Source: Alphaproteobacteria bacterium (GTDB taxonomy: Bacteria > Pseudomonadota > Alphaproteobacteria > UBA6615). Taken from it: a stretch of DNA of 64,000 nt. Position numbers and translations under genes: made by a program. Of this stretch, positions 43,905 through 53,466 are shown piece after piece. The stretch covers positions 1-64,000 of the forward strand of contig JAKUPN010000004.1 in NCBI GenBank assembly GCA_022449545.1. The letters are read 5' to 3'. The notes beneath the pieces were generated by a model. That model did no database searches, was not told the DNA's origin, and saw only the letters and a list, made by a program, of their open reading frames with translations. How positions within the stretch are numbered: the stretch's first letter is position 1; every line of letters starts with the position of its first letter.

Positions 43905-46262
43905 CTAAGCATTATGGATTGCTTGCCATACTTTTGAAGGTGAAGCTGGCATTGATATATCTTCTACGCCCAAAGATGATAGAGCATCTAAAATAGCATT
44001 AATAACTGCTGGTGGAGCTCCAATTGAACCGACTTCACCTACACCTTTTACCTCAAGAGGGTTGGATGCCCCAAGAACGCTTTCCGTGCTAACATTAAGG
44101 TTTGGAAGGTTGTCTGCCCTAGGCATAGTGTAATCCATATAAGAACCTGTAAGAAGCTGTCCTTCTTTATCATAAACACAACCCTCCATTAAGGCTTGGC
44201 CAATTCCTTGAGCCACGCCGCCCTGCACTTGCCCTTCAACAATCATCGGATTAATTACACGACCGATATCATCTACAGCTGTAAAATCAGTAACTTCAAC
44301 TTCTCCTGTTTCAGGATCGATTTCTACCTCGCAGATATGACATCCTGCTGGGAAACTGAAGTTTAGGGGGTCATAAAAAGCATTTTCGTCAAGGCCGGGT
44401 TCAAGTTCTTCAATAGGGTAGTTATGGGGAACGTAAGCGGCCAAAGATACTTCACCAAAAGCTAGCTCACGATCAGTGCCTGATACACTAAAGACACCGT
44501 CTTTGAAGTCTATATCAGCTTCAGAAGCTTCAAGAATATGTGCAGCTATTTTTTTTGCTTTATCTATGATCTTATTACAAGCCTTAAGAACCGCAGGCCC
44601 CCCAACCGCTAATGAACGAGATCCGTATGTCCCCATTCCAAACTGAACTTCTCCTGTGTCTCCATGGCTGACCTCTACTTGGTCAAATGCAATACCCAAT
44701 GTATCTGAAACAATCTGAGCAAATGTGGTCTCATGTCCTTGTCCATGATTGTGCGTTCCAGTGTATAGCGTTACCGAGCCGGTAGGATGAACTCTTACTT
44801 GAGCTGATTCATATAGACCTGCTCTGGCACCTAGAGCCCCAGCCACAGCAGAAGGCGCAATACCACAGGCCTCTATGTAAGTTGATATGCCAATACCACG
44901 CTTTTTCCCATTACCTTCAGATTTTTCTCTACGAGAAGAGAATCCTTCATAGTCAGATGCTTTTAAAGCTGTTTCGAAGGCTTTTGGATAATCACCAACA
45001 TCGTATTGCAGTGCAACTGGAGTTTGGTACGGAAACTGGTCAGGCTGAATCATGTTGATACGGCGAATCTCTACTGGATCAATTCCAGTTTCTTTTGCCG
45101 CTTTATCTACCAGCCTTTCAAGCAGATAAGTACATTCTGGTCTACCGGCTCCTCTATAGGCGTCCACTGGAACTGTATTAGTGAAAACTGTTTTAACTTC
45201 GCAATAAATAGCCGGTGTTTTATAAACTCCTGCCAAAAGTGTTCCATATAAGTAAGTAGGTACACTAGAGCCAAATGTTGAAAGATAGGCCCCTATATTC
45301 GCTTTAGTGCTAACACGAAGACCCAAGAATTTACCATCTTTATCAAGGGCTAAGTCAGCCTTGGTTTCGTGGTCGCGACCATGTGCATCGGTTACAAAAG
45401 ATTCCGAGCGTTCTGCTGTCCATTTTATTGGTTGTGAAACTTTGGCCGAGGCCCATGTGAGTATTGCTTCTTCAGCATAATGAAAAATTTTTGACCCAAA
45501 TCCACCCCCAACATCATGAGAGATAATGCGTAATTTATGTTCAGGGATCTGAAGAACAAATGCTCCCATTAGCAACCTTATCACATGAGGGTTTTGCGTT
45601 GTCGTATGGAGTGTGTAGTTTCCGCTAGAGGGATCGAATTGAGCTACAGCAGCTCGTGGTTCCATGGCATTAGGTATGAGACGATTATTGATTAGTTCAA
45701 TGGAAACCACCTTATGTGCGTCGGAAAACGAATTTTCTGTGGCCTCTTTATCCCCTATCTCCCAATCAAAGCACATATTATTAGGCACGTCGTCATGGAC
45801 TAAAGCTTTTCCAGATAGTGCTTCATCCATATTTACAGCAGCAGGTAAAACTTCGTAATCAACTGCAATTTGCTCCATCGCATCACGGGCTTGGGATTTG
45901 GTTTCAGCTATAACAATTGCTACTTGGTCTCCAACATGACGAACTTTACTAACCGCCATTGGTGGATGACCAGGCTCATTCATTGGACTGCCATCCTTAC
46001 TATGGATCTGCCATCCACATGGCAAGCTGCCCACTTCATCTGCGGCCATATCTGATCCAGTGAATATATCTATAACACCTGGAGCCGCTTTAGCCTGCGA
46101 AACATCGACCTTTTTTAGGTTCGCATGAGCATGGGGAGATCTTAGAATAGAGGCATATAGTTGATTTGGCTGGTTTAAATCATCTGTATAACGTCCTCTG
46201 CCAGTCAAAAATCGTTTGTCTTCTACTCTTTTTACGGGTGCACCAATATTTGTCTCGGTCAT
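43905..46262 (-). CDS. coxL: CoxL-type molybdenum hydroxylase large subunit, form II
   Basis: A 785-residue molybdopterin-binding subunit. The active-site loop reads AYRGAGR (368-374), the form II signature; form I CO dehydrogenases have AYxCSFR. So a proven CO oxidase role is not supported, and another substrate is possible. The C-terminal catalytic Glu lies in [17 protein letters not shown] take the ATG at 46262, with AAGG eight bases upstream and 4 bp after the coxS stop. A longer frame to 46364 would overlap coxS. Confidence 0.93.
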   Translation of the reverse strand: MTETNIGAPVKRVEDKRFLTGRGRYTDDLNQPNQLYASILRSPHAHANLKKVDVSQAKAAPGVIDIFTGSDMAADEVGSLPCGWQIHSKDGSPMNEPGHPPMAVSKVRHVGDQVAIVIAETKSQARDAMEQIAVDYEVLPAAVNMDEALSGKALVHDDVPNNMCFDWEIGDKEATENSFSDAHKVVSIELINNRLIPNAMEPRAAVAQFDPSSGNYTLHTTTQNPHVIRLLMGAFVLQIPEHKLRIISHDVGGGFGSKIFHYAEEAILTWASAKVSQPIKWTAERSESFVTDAHGRDHETKADLALDKDGKFLGLRVSTKANIGAYLSTFGSSVPTYLYGTLLAGVYKTPAIYCEVKTVFTNTVPVDAYRGAGRPECTYLLERLVDKAAKETGIDPVEIRRINMIQPDQFPYQTPVALQYDVGDYPKAFETALKASDYEGFSSRREKSEGNGKKRGIGISTYIEACGIAPSAVAGALGARAGLYESAQVRVHPTGSVTLYTGTHNHGQGHETTFAQIVSDTLGIAFDQVEVSHGDTGEVQFGMGTYGSRSLAVGGPAVLKACNKIIDKAKKIAAHILEASEADIDFKDGVFSVSGTDRELAFGEVSLAAYVPHNYPIEELEPGLDENAFYDPLNFSFPAGCHICEVEIDPETGEVEVTDFTAVDDIGRVINPMIVEGQVQGGVAQGIGQALMEGCVYDKEGQLLTGSYMDYTMPRADNLPNLNVSTESVLGASNPLEVKGVGEVGSIGAPPAVINAILDALSSLGVEDISMPASPSKVWQAIHNA

Positions 46263-46266
46263 TGAC

Positions 46267-46734
46267 TTAACCTTGCATAGTTTTTGCGCCGGCAAGTATA
46301 GATTTAACAATATTGTGATAGCCGGTGCAGCGGCAGAGGTTTCCCTCAAGCCATTCGCGCACATCCTGTTCGCTTGGATTACTATTTGTTTGAACTAAAT
46401 CAATAGCACTCATAACCATACCTGGCGTGCAGAAGCCACACTGAAGGCCATGATTTTCTCTAAATGCTTCTTGCATTGGATGCAGAGTGTCACCATCGGC
46501 AAGTCCTTCAATGGTTGATACTTCTGAACCTTCAGCTTGAACTGCTAACATAGTACAAGATTTGGCTGATTTTCCATTTACGTGCACTACACAGGCACCA
46601 CACTGGCTCGTATCACATCCTACATGGGTACCAGTAAGTCCTAGGTTCTCTCGTAAATATTGAACCAATAACGTTCTTGGCTCAACTTCAGACGAAACAT
46701 TTTCGCCATTAACTGTCATCGAAACAGTGGGCAT
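46267..46734 (-). CDS. coxS: CoxS, 2Fe-2S small subunit
   Basis: A 155-residue subunit with two [2Fe-2S] clusters. The plant-ferredoxin type site uses Cys40, 45, 48 and 60 ([10 protein letters not shown]...), and the C-terminal alpha-helical site uses Cys99, 102, 134 and 136 ([15 protein letters not shown]). It carries electrons from the Mo centre in CoxL to CoxM FAD. GGAGGAG lies before the ATG, below a 7-bp hairpin at 46751-46771. Confidence 0.95.
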   Translation of the reverse strand: MPTVSMTVNGENVSSEVEPRTLLVQYLRENLGLTGTHVGCDTSQCGACVVHVNGKSAKSCTMLAVQAEGSEVSTIEGLADGDTLHPMQEAFRENHGLQCGFCTPGMVMSAIDLVQTNSNPSEQDVREWLEGNLCRCTGYHNIVKSILAGAKTMQG

Positions 46735-46750
46735 GATTTTTCTCCTCCAC

Positions 46751-46771
46751 TAAGGTTTCCCGCTAACCTTA
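46751..46771. promoter_or_regulatory. Hairpin just upstream of the coxS ribosome site
   Basis: TAAGGTT (46751-46757) and AACCTTA (46765-46771) are a perfect 7-bp inverted repeat with a 7-base loop, 4 bases upstream of the GGAGGAG ribosome site of coxS. It may be an operator or an mRNA element that tunes coxS translation. A possible promoter with TTGACG lies further upstream. Confidence 0.4.
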
Positions 46772-46881
46772 CAACGCACGCACCAGATAGTTAAGTGTGT
46801 ACTGTAAACAATGTAATATACTACTATTTTTTCGTTATCTTCAACGTCAAGAAATCAAAGTAAATAATTCCTAAATATTAA

Positions 46882-47478
46882 TTAATAAACAATTATAGCT
46901 AAAATTACCGCTGCAGCTAGAATTAATCCAATAATCCATGAACTAATACTTATTTTAGACCTTGTAGAGGTATTTATACCATGGTTGATCTCATTAGTAT
47001 CAACTTCATTTAATTTTTCGGCTGAATATAGATCTGCGTCTTCAGTTACAACTTCAGCAAAATTTTTAAAAAAATCACCAGCCATTTTTTTTGCTGTTCC
47101 ATCTATTAGACGTGCTCCTAGCTGAGCTAGTTTCCCTCCAACTGTTGCGTCTACTTCGTAACTTAGTATTGTTGCCTCACCATCAGATTTAAGCGAAATA
47201 TTTGCGCCACCTTTAGCAAAGCCGGCTGCACCACCTTTGCCTTCTCCACTTATGCGATAGCTGTTTGGGGGATCAAGATCAGATATAGTAACCTGTCCTG
47301 AAAATTTTGCTTTTACAGGTCCTACTTTAGCTACAACTTTAGCTGCTAGTTCAGTGTCAGAGATGCGTTCAATCTCTTCACAACCTGGGATTGATTGTTT
47401 AAGTATTTCTGGATCATTAAGAGCATCCCATACTTTTTGACGCGAAGCTTCTATACGATACTCTCCGGTCATTTCCAT
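46882..47478 (-). CDS. coxG: CoxG-type SRPBCC protein with C-terminal anchor
   Basis: A 198-residue protein with an SRPBCC domain (GEYRIEASRQKVWDALNDPE; IPGCEEIERISD) and one C-terminal membrane helix (SSWIIGLILAAAVILAIIVY). In cox systems CoxG recruits or tethers the enzyme at the membrane and couples it to the quinone pool. It is the first gene of the cluster; a 147-bp gap separates it from coxS. Confidence 0.9.
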   Translation of the reverse strand: MEMTGEYRIEASRQKVWDALNDPEILKQSIPGCEEIERISDTELAAKVVAKVGPVKAKFSGQVTISDLDPPNSYRISGEGKGGAAGFAKGGANISLKSDGEATILSYEVDATVGGKLAQLGARLIDGTAKKMAGDFFKNFAEVVTEDADLYSAEKLNEVDTNEINHGINTSTRSKISISSWIIGLILAAAVILAIIVY

Positions 47479-47787
47479 TTTATGTTGCCTTTCAAGTTTT
47501 AGCCTTTATTAAAGCGGGAACATAAAGATGCTTGTTGCGGGGAGCAAGGGTTATAGAGTAATTGTCTCAATAATAGAGCACTTTTCTCCCAGAAGTTTCT
47601 ATATTTTAACATTAAGTACCTTGTGTGCTAAATATGCTTAGTAGTATTAAAGTTTATGGTGTTTTCGTTTGATTGCTATTTTCTATATGATTCTTATGTT
47701 AAAAATGAGAAGAATAGCTTTCCTAAACTTAGGTCAGATGGATACCGGTTTTTCCTGTTGTTTATAATATAAAATTGAGGTTTTCCG
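47479..47787. other. Divergent intergenic region between coxG and mrpE
   Basis: A 309-bp AT-rich gap. It holds a 6-bp stem with one G-U pair at 47531-47548 (CTTGTT/AGCAAG), in the coxG leader, and a TATAAT box (47763-47768) before mrpE. I see no small ORF, riboswitch or RNA gene. Confidence 0.45.
47763..47768 (+). promoter_or_regulatory. Candidate -10 box of the mrp operon
   Basis: A perfect TATAAT, 19 bases upstream of the GTG start of mrpE. Transcription would begin only about a dozen bases before the start codon, with GAGG in the leader. No good -35 hexamer is visible, so an extended -10 or activator would be needed. Confidence 0.3.
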
Positions 47788-48270
47788 GTGCTTTATTTTA
47801 TTAGTTCAGTAGTCGTTTTTTTCATGTTTTGGCTGGTTTTATCTGGGCACTATACTTTGATGCTCCTGGCTATAGGTGCTGTAGCATCCATATTAGTTGT
47901 TGGGTTGGCGACTAGAATGGCTGTGATTGATCGTGAAGGTCATCCAATATATCTATTGTATAGGGCCGTCTGGTATTGGCCCTGGTTATTTTGGGAAATT
48001 GTTAAATCGGGAATTTCAGTATCAAAAATTATTTTATCACCAACACTTCCCATTAGCCCAACACTTATTAATCTGAAAGCAACTCAAAAATCTGTTGTTG
48101 GAGTTGTTGTGTATGCTAATTCAATAACTTTAACTCCAGGTACCGTTTCAGTGGAAGTTGAAGATAATGAAATTACCGTTCATGCGATAACAACTCTGGG
48201 GGCTATGGATCTTGAAGAAGGTAAAATGGATCGTATGGTAACCAAATTTGAAGGTGGAATAGGGACGTGA
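47788..48270 (+). CDS. mrpE: Cation/proton antiporter subunit E (MrpE/MnhE)
   Basis: A 160-residue protein with N-terminal membrane helices and the MnhE motif PILLYRAVWYWPWLFWEIVKS-like segment plus NSITLTPGTVSVEVEDNEITVH. It starts at GTG 47788 with GAGG seven bases upstream. It opens the operon; the next start (mrpF) overlaps its stop. Confidence 0.9.
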   Translation: MLYFISSVVVFFMFWLVLSGHYTLMLLAIGAVASILVVGLATRMAVIDREGHPIYLLYRAVWYWPWLFWEIVKSGISVSKIILSPTLPISPTLINLKATQKSVVGVVVYANSITLTPGTVSVEVEDNEITVHAITTLGAMDLEEGKMDRMVTKFEGGIGT

Positions 48271-48521
48271 TGTTTTCTGTAGGTTTAATAGCTGTTTTAG
48301 TTAGTTTAGTTCTAGCTATGGTAAGAGCAATTATGGGGCCTTCCATGTTCGACCGAGTTTTGGCAGCTAACTCTACTGCTACCCTTGCGGTCTTATCATT
48401 ATCACTTTTAGGCTTTGTGACTGGCAGACCAGATTTTCTAGATATTGCTATATTATATACTTTGTTAAATCTTGTGGGAACTATAGCAGTGCTGAAGTAT
48501 TTTCATCCTGGTGAAAGTTAG
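48270..48521 (+). CDS. mrpF: Cation/proton antiporter subunit F (MrpF/MnhF)
   Basis: An 83-residue protein with three helices; landmarks VRAIMGPSMFDRVLAANS and DFLDIAILYTLLNLVGT are typical of MrpF. The ATG at 48270 shares one base with the previous stop (TGATG). It is needed for complex assembly in Mrp systems. Confidence 0.9.
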   Translation: MFSVGLIAVLVSLVLAMVRAIMGPSMFDRVLAANSTATLAVLSLSLLGFVTGRPDFLDIAILYTLLNLVGTIAVLKYFHPGES

Positions 48522-48523
48522 TA

Positions 48524-48862
48524 ATGGCAATATTTATAGATATTCTAAGTTGGGCCTCAATAATTATTGGTGGAGTGTTTTGCATTATAGGTATGATTGG
48601 ATTAATGCGGCTTCCAGATCTATTTACTCGTCTGCATGGTTCATCTGTTACAGATACTCTGGGAGCTGGGTTTTTAATATTTGGAATGGCACTCCAGTCT
48701 GGTCTATCCCTTACTACGGCAAAGCTTATAATTATTTTTGGGTTGATATTGTTAACAAGCCCAGTGGCTACACATGCCCTTGCCCAGGCTGCATTACACG
48801 CTGGGATAAAGCCTAAGCTAACGGTAGATAAAACTGGCGGTCATATCGCTGGGGAGGACTAG
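48524..48862 (+). CDS. mrpG: Cation/proton antiporter subunit G (MrpG/MnhG)
   Basis: A 112-residue protein with three helices; GLMRLPDLFTRLHGSSVTDT is the family hallmark. It follows mrpF by 2 bp. Its C-terminal codons contain GGGGAGGA, which is also the ribosome site of the next gene. Confidence 0.9.
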   Translation: MAIFIDILSWASIIIGGVFCIIGMIGLMRLPDLFTRLHGSSVTDTLGAGFLIFGMALQSGLSLTTAKLIIIFGLILLTSPVATHALAQAALHAGIKPKLTVDKTGGHIAGED

Positions 48863-48864
48863 AA

Positions 48865-49428
48865 ATCGAACTTCTTACAGATACGGTATTATTACTATTA
48901 ATGGTTGCTGCAGTTATTGGTGTAATAAGATCTAGAAACTTGTTTGTAGTGGTGATGCTGGGAGGAATTTATAGTTTTTTAATGGCGACCGTTATGGTTG
49001 CTCTTGATGCTGTTGATGTTGCCATGACTGAGGCAGCTGTAGGTGCGGGTATGTCAACAGTACTTCTATTAGCTGTTCTGGGGCTGGTAAAGACAAGAGA
49101 AGCTCCACTGCGACATAGTCCGTTTATACCATTATTGGTCTGTTTTTTAACGGGAGCTGCGTTGATTTATGGAACGCTATCTCTTCCTCCATTTGGTAGA
49201 CAAGACACTCCAACTAACCAGCATGTTGCTCCTTATTACATAAAGAACTCTGTTAAAGAAACTGGTTCACCGAATATTGTAACAGCCGTTCTGGCTAGTT
49301 ACCGAGGCTATGACACACTTGGTGAGACAACAGTAATTTTTACCGGAGGTATTGGAGTCTTAATCTTGCTTTCAACCTCAAGACGTCGACGGTTAAAACA
49401 ATCTAGTGATGAGGATTCTTCCACATGA
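48865..49428 (+). CDS. MbhD/MbhE-type fused subunit (MrpA C-terminal equivalent), probable ATC start
   Basis: A 187-residue protein joining a DUF4040/MbhD part (RNLFVVVMLGGIYSFLMATVM, AVDVAMTEAAVGAGMSTVLL) and an MbhE part (NIVTAVLASYRGYDTLGE). This equals the C-terminal end of MrpA and the NuoJ-like subunit. The first in-frame ATG is at 48901, but it lacks a ribosome site and removes the first helix. The ATC at 48865 is seven bases after GGAGG and gives the family-like start ELLTDTVLLLL. I therefore set the start there. Confidence 0.72.
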   Translation: MELLTDTVLLLLMVAAVIGVIRSRNLFVVVMLGGIYSFLMATVMVALDAVDVAMTEAAVGAGMSTVLLLAVLGLVKTREAPLRHSPFIPLLVCFLTGAALIYGTLSLPPFGRQDTPTNQHVAPYYIKNSVKETGSPNIVTAVLASYRGYDTLGETTVIFTGGIGVLILLSTSRRRRLKQSSDEDSST

Positions 49429-49874
49429 TTAGAGATACGATTATTTTACGGGTTGTTATAAAACTTCTATTACCGGCAATACTTCTTTTCGCTTTATATG
49501 TTCAGTTTCACGGTGACTATGGACCGGGAGGTGGTTTTCAGGCCGGAGTTGCTGCAGCGGCTGCTATAATTCTTTATGGCTTAGTTTTTGGAGTATCGGC
49601 AGCAAGAAAAATAGTGCCTCAAAAGTTTCTCTTCTCTTTAATACCAATAGGCGTCTTGGTGTTCTCGGGAACCGGCATTGTAAGTTGGTTTTTTGGAGCT
49701 AACTATCTTGATTATTCACCTTTTGGGAGTGATTCTAAATCGGGACAGCATCTGGGTATTCTGATTGTAGAGTTGGGAGTTTTTATAACCGTCTTTTCTA
49801 CTATGTTGGCAATATTTTATTCTTTTGCTGGAAGATCAGAAATCCTTTCCCTTGATGGGGATACAGATAAATGA
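49425..49874 (+). CDS. mrpB: Cation/proton antiporter subunit B (MnhB/MbhF)
   Basis: A 149-residue protein with four helices and the MnhB hallmark FHGDYGPGGGFQAGVAAAAA. It overlaps the preceding stop by 4 bp (ATGA). It belongs to the membrane arm shared by Mrp, Mbh and complex I. Confidence 0.92.
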   Translation: MIRDTIILRVVIKLLLPAILLFALYVQFHGDYGPGGGFQAGVAAAAAIILYGLVFGVSAARKIVPQKFLFSLIPIGVLVFSGTGIVSWFFGANYLDYSPFGSDSKSGQHLGILIVELGVFITVFSTMLAIFYSFAGRSEILSLDGDTDK

Positions 49875-50224
49875 GCTTGATTCTGGCTTCAATAAATTAT
49901 TGGGTCACTATCATTTTGATGATTGGAGGACTCTACATAGTAGTTGCACATGGAAACATGGTCAAAAAACTTGTTGGTTTAAGCATTTTTCAAACGTCCG
50001 TTTATCTTTTATTTTTATCACCAGGAAAAATTCTTGGTGGTACAGCTCCAATTATATCAGAAAAGTTTGAAGTCTATTCGAACCCTCTTCCTCACGTGTT
50101 AATTCTAACAGCTATTGTAGTGGGAGTTGCAACCATAGCCTTAGGTATGGCTCTTGTGGTTCGTATTAACGAGGCTTACGGCACAATAGAAGATGATGAA
50201 GTCCATGAAATGGAGCAAGATTAA
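49871..50224 (+). CDS. mrpC: Cation/proton antiporter subunit C (MrpC, NuoK-like)
   Basis: A 117-residue three-helix protein resembling NuoK/MrpC; the conserved glutamate-bearing helices include VVAHGNMVKKLVGLSIFQTS and ALVVRINEAYGT. It overlaps mrpB by 4 bp. It shares one base with the next start (TAATG). Confidence 0.92.
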   Translation: MSLILASINYWVTIILMIGGLYIVVAHGNMVKKLVGLSIFQTSVYLLFLSPGKILGGTAPIISEKFEVYSNPLPHVLILTAIVVGVATIALGMALVVRINEAYGTIEDDEVHEMEQD

Positions 50225-51711
50225 TGGAGTTTTTGCAGGAGCAACTTCCAGCCCTGCAAGTCGTTCTGCCTTTAGTTGCAGCGAGTCTATGTGCTTTATT
50301 TCGATTTGGCTATTTATCTTGGTTAATTACTCTTTCTTCCAGCATTCTTTCTTTCTTGGTAGCTGTTTTTCTCTTACTTAGAGTACTTGAACAGGGAATA
50401 ATTTCATACGAAATAGGAGGTTGGTCTCCTCCATTTGGAATTGAATATAGAGTTGATTTAATCAATGCCTTTGTACTGTTAATTGTTTCTGGGGTAAGTG
50501 CTGTAATCGTTCCGTACACTCAGAAGAGTATTTCTGCAAGATTCGACAGCACTGAGCAATCTTGGTTTTATTGCATGTATCTTCTGGTGTTAACAGGTTT
50601 ACTTGGGGTTACCATAACCGGAGATGCTTTCAATATATTTGTTTTTCTGGAGATATCTTCTTTGGCAAGTTATGCGATGATTGCAATGGGGAGAGATCGA
50701 CGCGGGTTAACAGCAGCCTATCAATATTTGATTATGGGGACTATTGGAGCAACATTTATTGTTATCGGAATTGGTCTTCTTTGGGCAATGACTGGAACCC
50801 TAAATCTTTATGATTTAGCAGGCCGTTTACCTGAAATTAAAAATACTCGACCAGTCTTAGCAGCGCTCGCATTTTTAACGGTTGGAGTCTCTCTTAAACT
50901 AGCTTTGTTCCCATTACACCTCTGGTTACCTAACGCATATGCTTATGGGCCAAGTGTTGCTAGCGCATTTCTTGCCGGTACTGCTACCAAAGTTGCAATT
51001 TATTTACTTTTACGTTTCTTTTTTACCATTTTTGGCGGTGCAACATTTTTTACCGAAACACCACTACCAGAAATATTAAAAATATTAGCATTACTAGCCA
51101 TGTTTGCTGCTTCAATAGTAGCAATATTTCAAAGCAATATTAAGAGAATGTTAGCTTATTCAAGCGTAGCCCAAATAGGATTTATTGTCCTAGGCATAAG
51201 TTATGCTACGGAGACGAGTCTTACTGGTGCAATGACCCATATGTTCAATCATGCTATTATGAAAGCGGGTTTGTTTTTACTGCTTGGAGCTATTATGTTT
51301 CGTCTTGGTTCAGTAAAGATAGAAGCGTTATCGGGTATTGGCCGAAAGATGCCACTTACAATGGCAGGGTTTGTTATATTAGGTTTAAGCTTAATAGGAG
51401 CACCAGGGACAGCAGGCTTCATAAGTAAATGGTATTTAGGTTTAGGGGCATTAGAGCAAGGGGAATGGTGGATACTAGTCTTGATTGTGTCGGCGTCTTT
51501 ATTAACTATGATTTATATAGGACGGGTAGTTGAGGTCGCTTATTTTAGAGAACCCACAGATGAGGTGGTTCAATTGAAAGAAGCACCGTCAGAAATGTTG
51601 TGGCCAGCTTATCTCTTAATAGCTGCGGCAATATACTTTGGATTCGATACAAGTTTTTCTGCAGACTTAGCTAGGCAAGCGGCTGTTCTGCTGGTTAACG
51701 CTGTTTACTAG
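50224..51711 (+). CDS. mrpD: Proton-channel subunit D (MrpD-like, NuoL/M/N family), first copy
   Basis: A 495-residue protein of about 14 helices. The conserved TM5 glutamate is Glu143 in FVFLEISSLASY, and the TM7 lysine is Lys225 in VSLKLALFPLHLWLP, both essential in antiporter-type subunits. HMFNHAIMKAGLFLLLGAIM is the family's TM12 motif. It is the first of three such genes in a row. Confidence 0.92.
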   Translation: MEFLQEQLPALQVVLPLVAASLCALFRFGYLSWLITLSSSILSFLVAVFLLLRVLEQGIISYEIGGWSPPFGIEYRVDLINAFVLLIVSGVSAVIVPYTQKSISARFDSTEQSWFYCMYLLVLTGLLGVTITGDAFNIFVFLEISSLASYAMIAMGRDRRGLTAAYQYLIMGTIGATFIVIGIGLLWAMTGTLNLYDLAGRLPEIKNTRPVLAALAFLTVGVSLKLALFPLHLWLPNAYAYGPSVASAFLAGTATKVAIYLLLRFFFTIFGGATFFTETPLPEILKILALLAMFAASIVAIFQSNIKRMLAYSSVAQIGFIVLGISYATETSLTGAMTHMFNHAIMKAGLFLLLGAIMFRLGSVKIEALSGIGRKMPLTMAGFVILGLSLIGAPGTAGFISKWYLGLGALEQGEWWILVLIVSASLLTMIYIGRVVEVAYFREPTDEVVQLKEAPSEMLWPAYLLIAAAIYFGFDTSFSADLARQAAVLLVNAVY

Positions 51712-53187
51712 GTGTTAGCAGTGACTACGATCCAAGTTTTGATGTCTACTATAATGATCCCATTGATTGGGACATTTTTTATATTACTATTGAATAGATT
51801 CTCAAATTTTCGAGAAACTGTAACTCTTATTACTTCAATTTTATTGTTTGCCGCAGTTTATAAAATCTTTATTTGTGTTATGGATGGTGATCGTTCTGAG
51901 TTGTTGATTTTCAGTATTACCACTGGACTTAAATTTTCATTTCATGTTGAGCCACTTGGTGCTTTGTTTGCCCTAGTTGCCTCGTTCCTTTGGATCGTAA
52001 ATTCGATTTATTCGATTGGGTATATGAGGGGTAACAATGAACCTCGCCAAACTCAATTTTATGCGGCCTTTGCGATAGCTCTTTCAGCTACTATGGGAAT
52101 AGCATTTAGCGCTAATTTATTCACTTTATTTGTCTTTTATGAGGTGCTTACTTTATCAACTTATCCCTTGGTTGCTCACCGCGCTGATCCAAATGCAAGA
52201 ATTGGCGGCAGAATTTATTTAATATATCTTATAGGTGCATCAATTGTATTTTTTATCCCGGCACTTCTCTGGACACTTATTCTTGCCGGTAATCTAGATT
52301 TTAAGATGGGGGGAATCATATCAGATGTTGCGTCTCCTGGTACAACAGGAATTTTATTAGCTCTGTTTGTATTTGGAATCGGCAAGGCAGCACTGATGCC
52401 ACTACATAGATGGTTGCCTTCTGCCATGGTTGCACCAACTCCAGTAAGTGCCTTACTTCATGCGGTTGCTGTTGTTAAAGCAGGGGTGTTTACGATTCTT
52501 AAAGTAGTTATCTATGTGATAGGTTCCGACCACTTATTAAAAACAGGGGCATCAGAATGGTTAATATATTTAGCCTCTTTTTCACTAATCGCTGCTTCGG
52601 TCATAGCTCTAACGAAAGATAACATTAAGGCTAGGCTAGCTTATTCCACTGTAAGTCAATTGTCCTATATAATACTCGCTGCAGCTATAGCAACACCGTT
52701 AGCTTTAATGGGTGCTGCAATGCATATAGTAACGCACGCTTTTGGAAAGATTACGCTTTTCTTTGTTGCAGGGGCAATACATACATCTGCGCATAAAACG
52801 AGAGTAAGTGAACTTAATGGTATTGGCTTGTCGATGCCTTTTACCATGTTAGCATTTTTTATTGGCGCCCTTTCAATTATTGGGCTACCACCACTTGTTG
52901 GTGTTTGGAGTAAGCTCTATATAGCTTTAGGAAGTATGGAGGGGGACAATAGTTGGGTGATAGCCGTTTTAATCATCAGCTCTCTTCTTAACGTTGCCTA
53001 TTTAATGCCGATTGTAATCAAGGCGTTTTTTGCTAGTGCGCCTAAAACTGAAACTACAAACCCTATCTCTGAGGCTCCTTGGCTATGCGTTGTGCCATTG
53101 AGTTTGACAGCACTGATATGTTTAATTTTGTTTTTTCTTCCTGGTTACTTTGAATCTTATCTTACTGACTTTCTTGGTCCGAAATAA
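51712..53187 (+). CDS. Proton-channel subunit, second MrpD/NuoL/M/N-type copy
   Basis: A 491-residue protein. TM5 glutamate Glu144 (FTLFVFYEVLTLSTY) and TM7 lysine Lys225 (GIGKAALMPLHRWLP) are kept. It starts at GTG 51712 right after the mrpD stop; a second GTG lies three codons on (51721). It shares only family motifs with its neighbour. Confidence 0.9.
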   Translation: MLAVTTIQVLMSTIMIPLIGTFFILLLNRFSNFRETVTLITSILLFAAVYKIFICVMDGDRSELLIFSITTGLKFSFHVEPLGALFALVASFLWIVNSIYSIGYMRGNNEPRQTQFYAAFAIALSATMGIAFSANLFTLFVFYEVLTLSTYPLVAHRADPNARIGGRIYLIYLIGASIVFFIPALLWTLILAGNLDFKMGGIISDVASPGTTGILLALFVFGIGKAALMPLHRWLPSAMVAPTPVSALLHAVAVVKAGVFTILKVVIYVIGSDHLLKTGASEWLIYLASFSLIAASVIALTKDNIKARLAYSTVSQLSYIILAAAIATPLALMGAAMHIVTHAFGKITLFFVAGAIHTSAHKTRVSELNGIGLSMPFTMLAFFIGALSIIGLPPLVGVWSKLYIALGSMEGDNSWVIAVLIISSLLNVAYLMPIVIKAFFASAPKTETTNPISEAPWLCVVPLSLTALICLILFFLPGYFESYLTDFLGPK

Positions 53188-53205
53188 AGAATGTGGGAGA
53201 TAAAG

Positions 53206-53466
53206 ATGAATGACAAAAGCGGTAAATTAATTTCCGGCCTAAGAGGGCAAATATCTAACTTTATTAACTTCCAAAACATTTTTTATTTTTTTTGCCTACT
53301 ATTGTTAGTGGTAGATTTTATTTTTATTACTCATCATGAAACCTCCTTTGACTCTATACCTTTTTTCTATGCCGCCTTCGGTTTTTTCGGAAGTATTATT
53401 TTTGTGATTTTAGCTGTCAAAATACGTAAACTTATATTAAGGGCGGAGGATTTTTTTGATGATTGA
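53206..53466 (+). CDS. Small two-helix membrane protein of the antiporter operon, unknown
   Basis: An 86-residue protein with two likely membrane helices (about 20-40 and 50-75) and a charged tail ending in EDFFDD. I recognise no family. The ATG at 53206 has GGGAG six bases upstream; an in-frame ATG at 53191 would add five residues. It lies between the second and third channel-subunit genes and overlaps the third by 8 bp, so it is probably an extra subunit or assembly factor of the complex. Confidence 0.65.
   Translation: MNDKSGKLISGLRGQISNFINFQNIFYFFCLLLLVVDFIFITHHETSFDSIPFFYAAFGFFGSIIFVILAVKIRKLILRAEDFFDD

Noticed and set aside
43905-46262. True (form I) CO dehydrogenase
   Set aside because: The active-site loop is AYRGAGR, not AYxCSFR.
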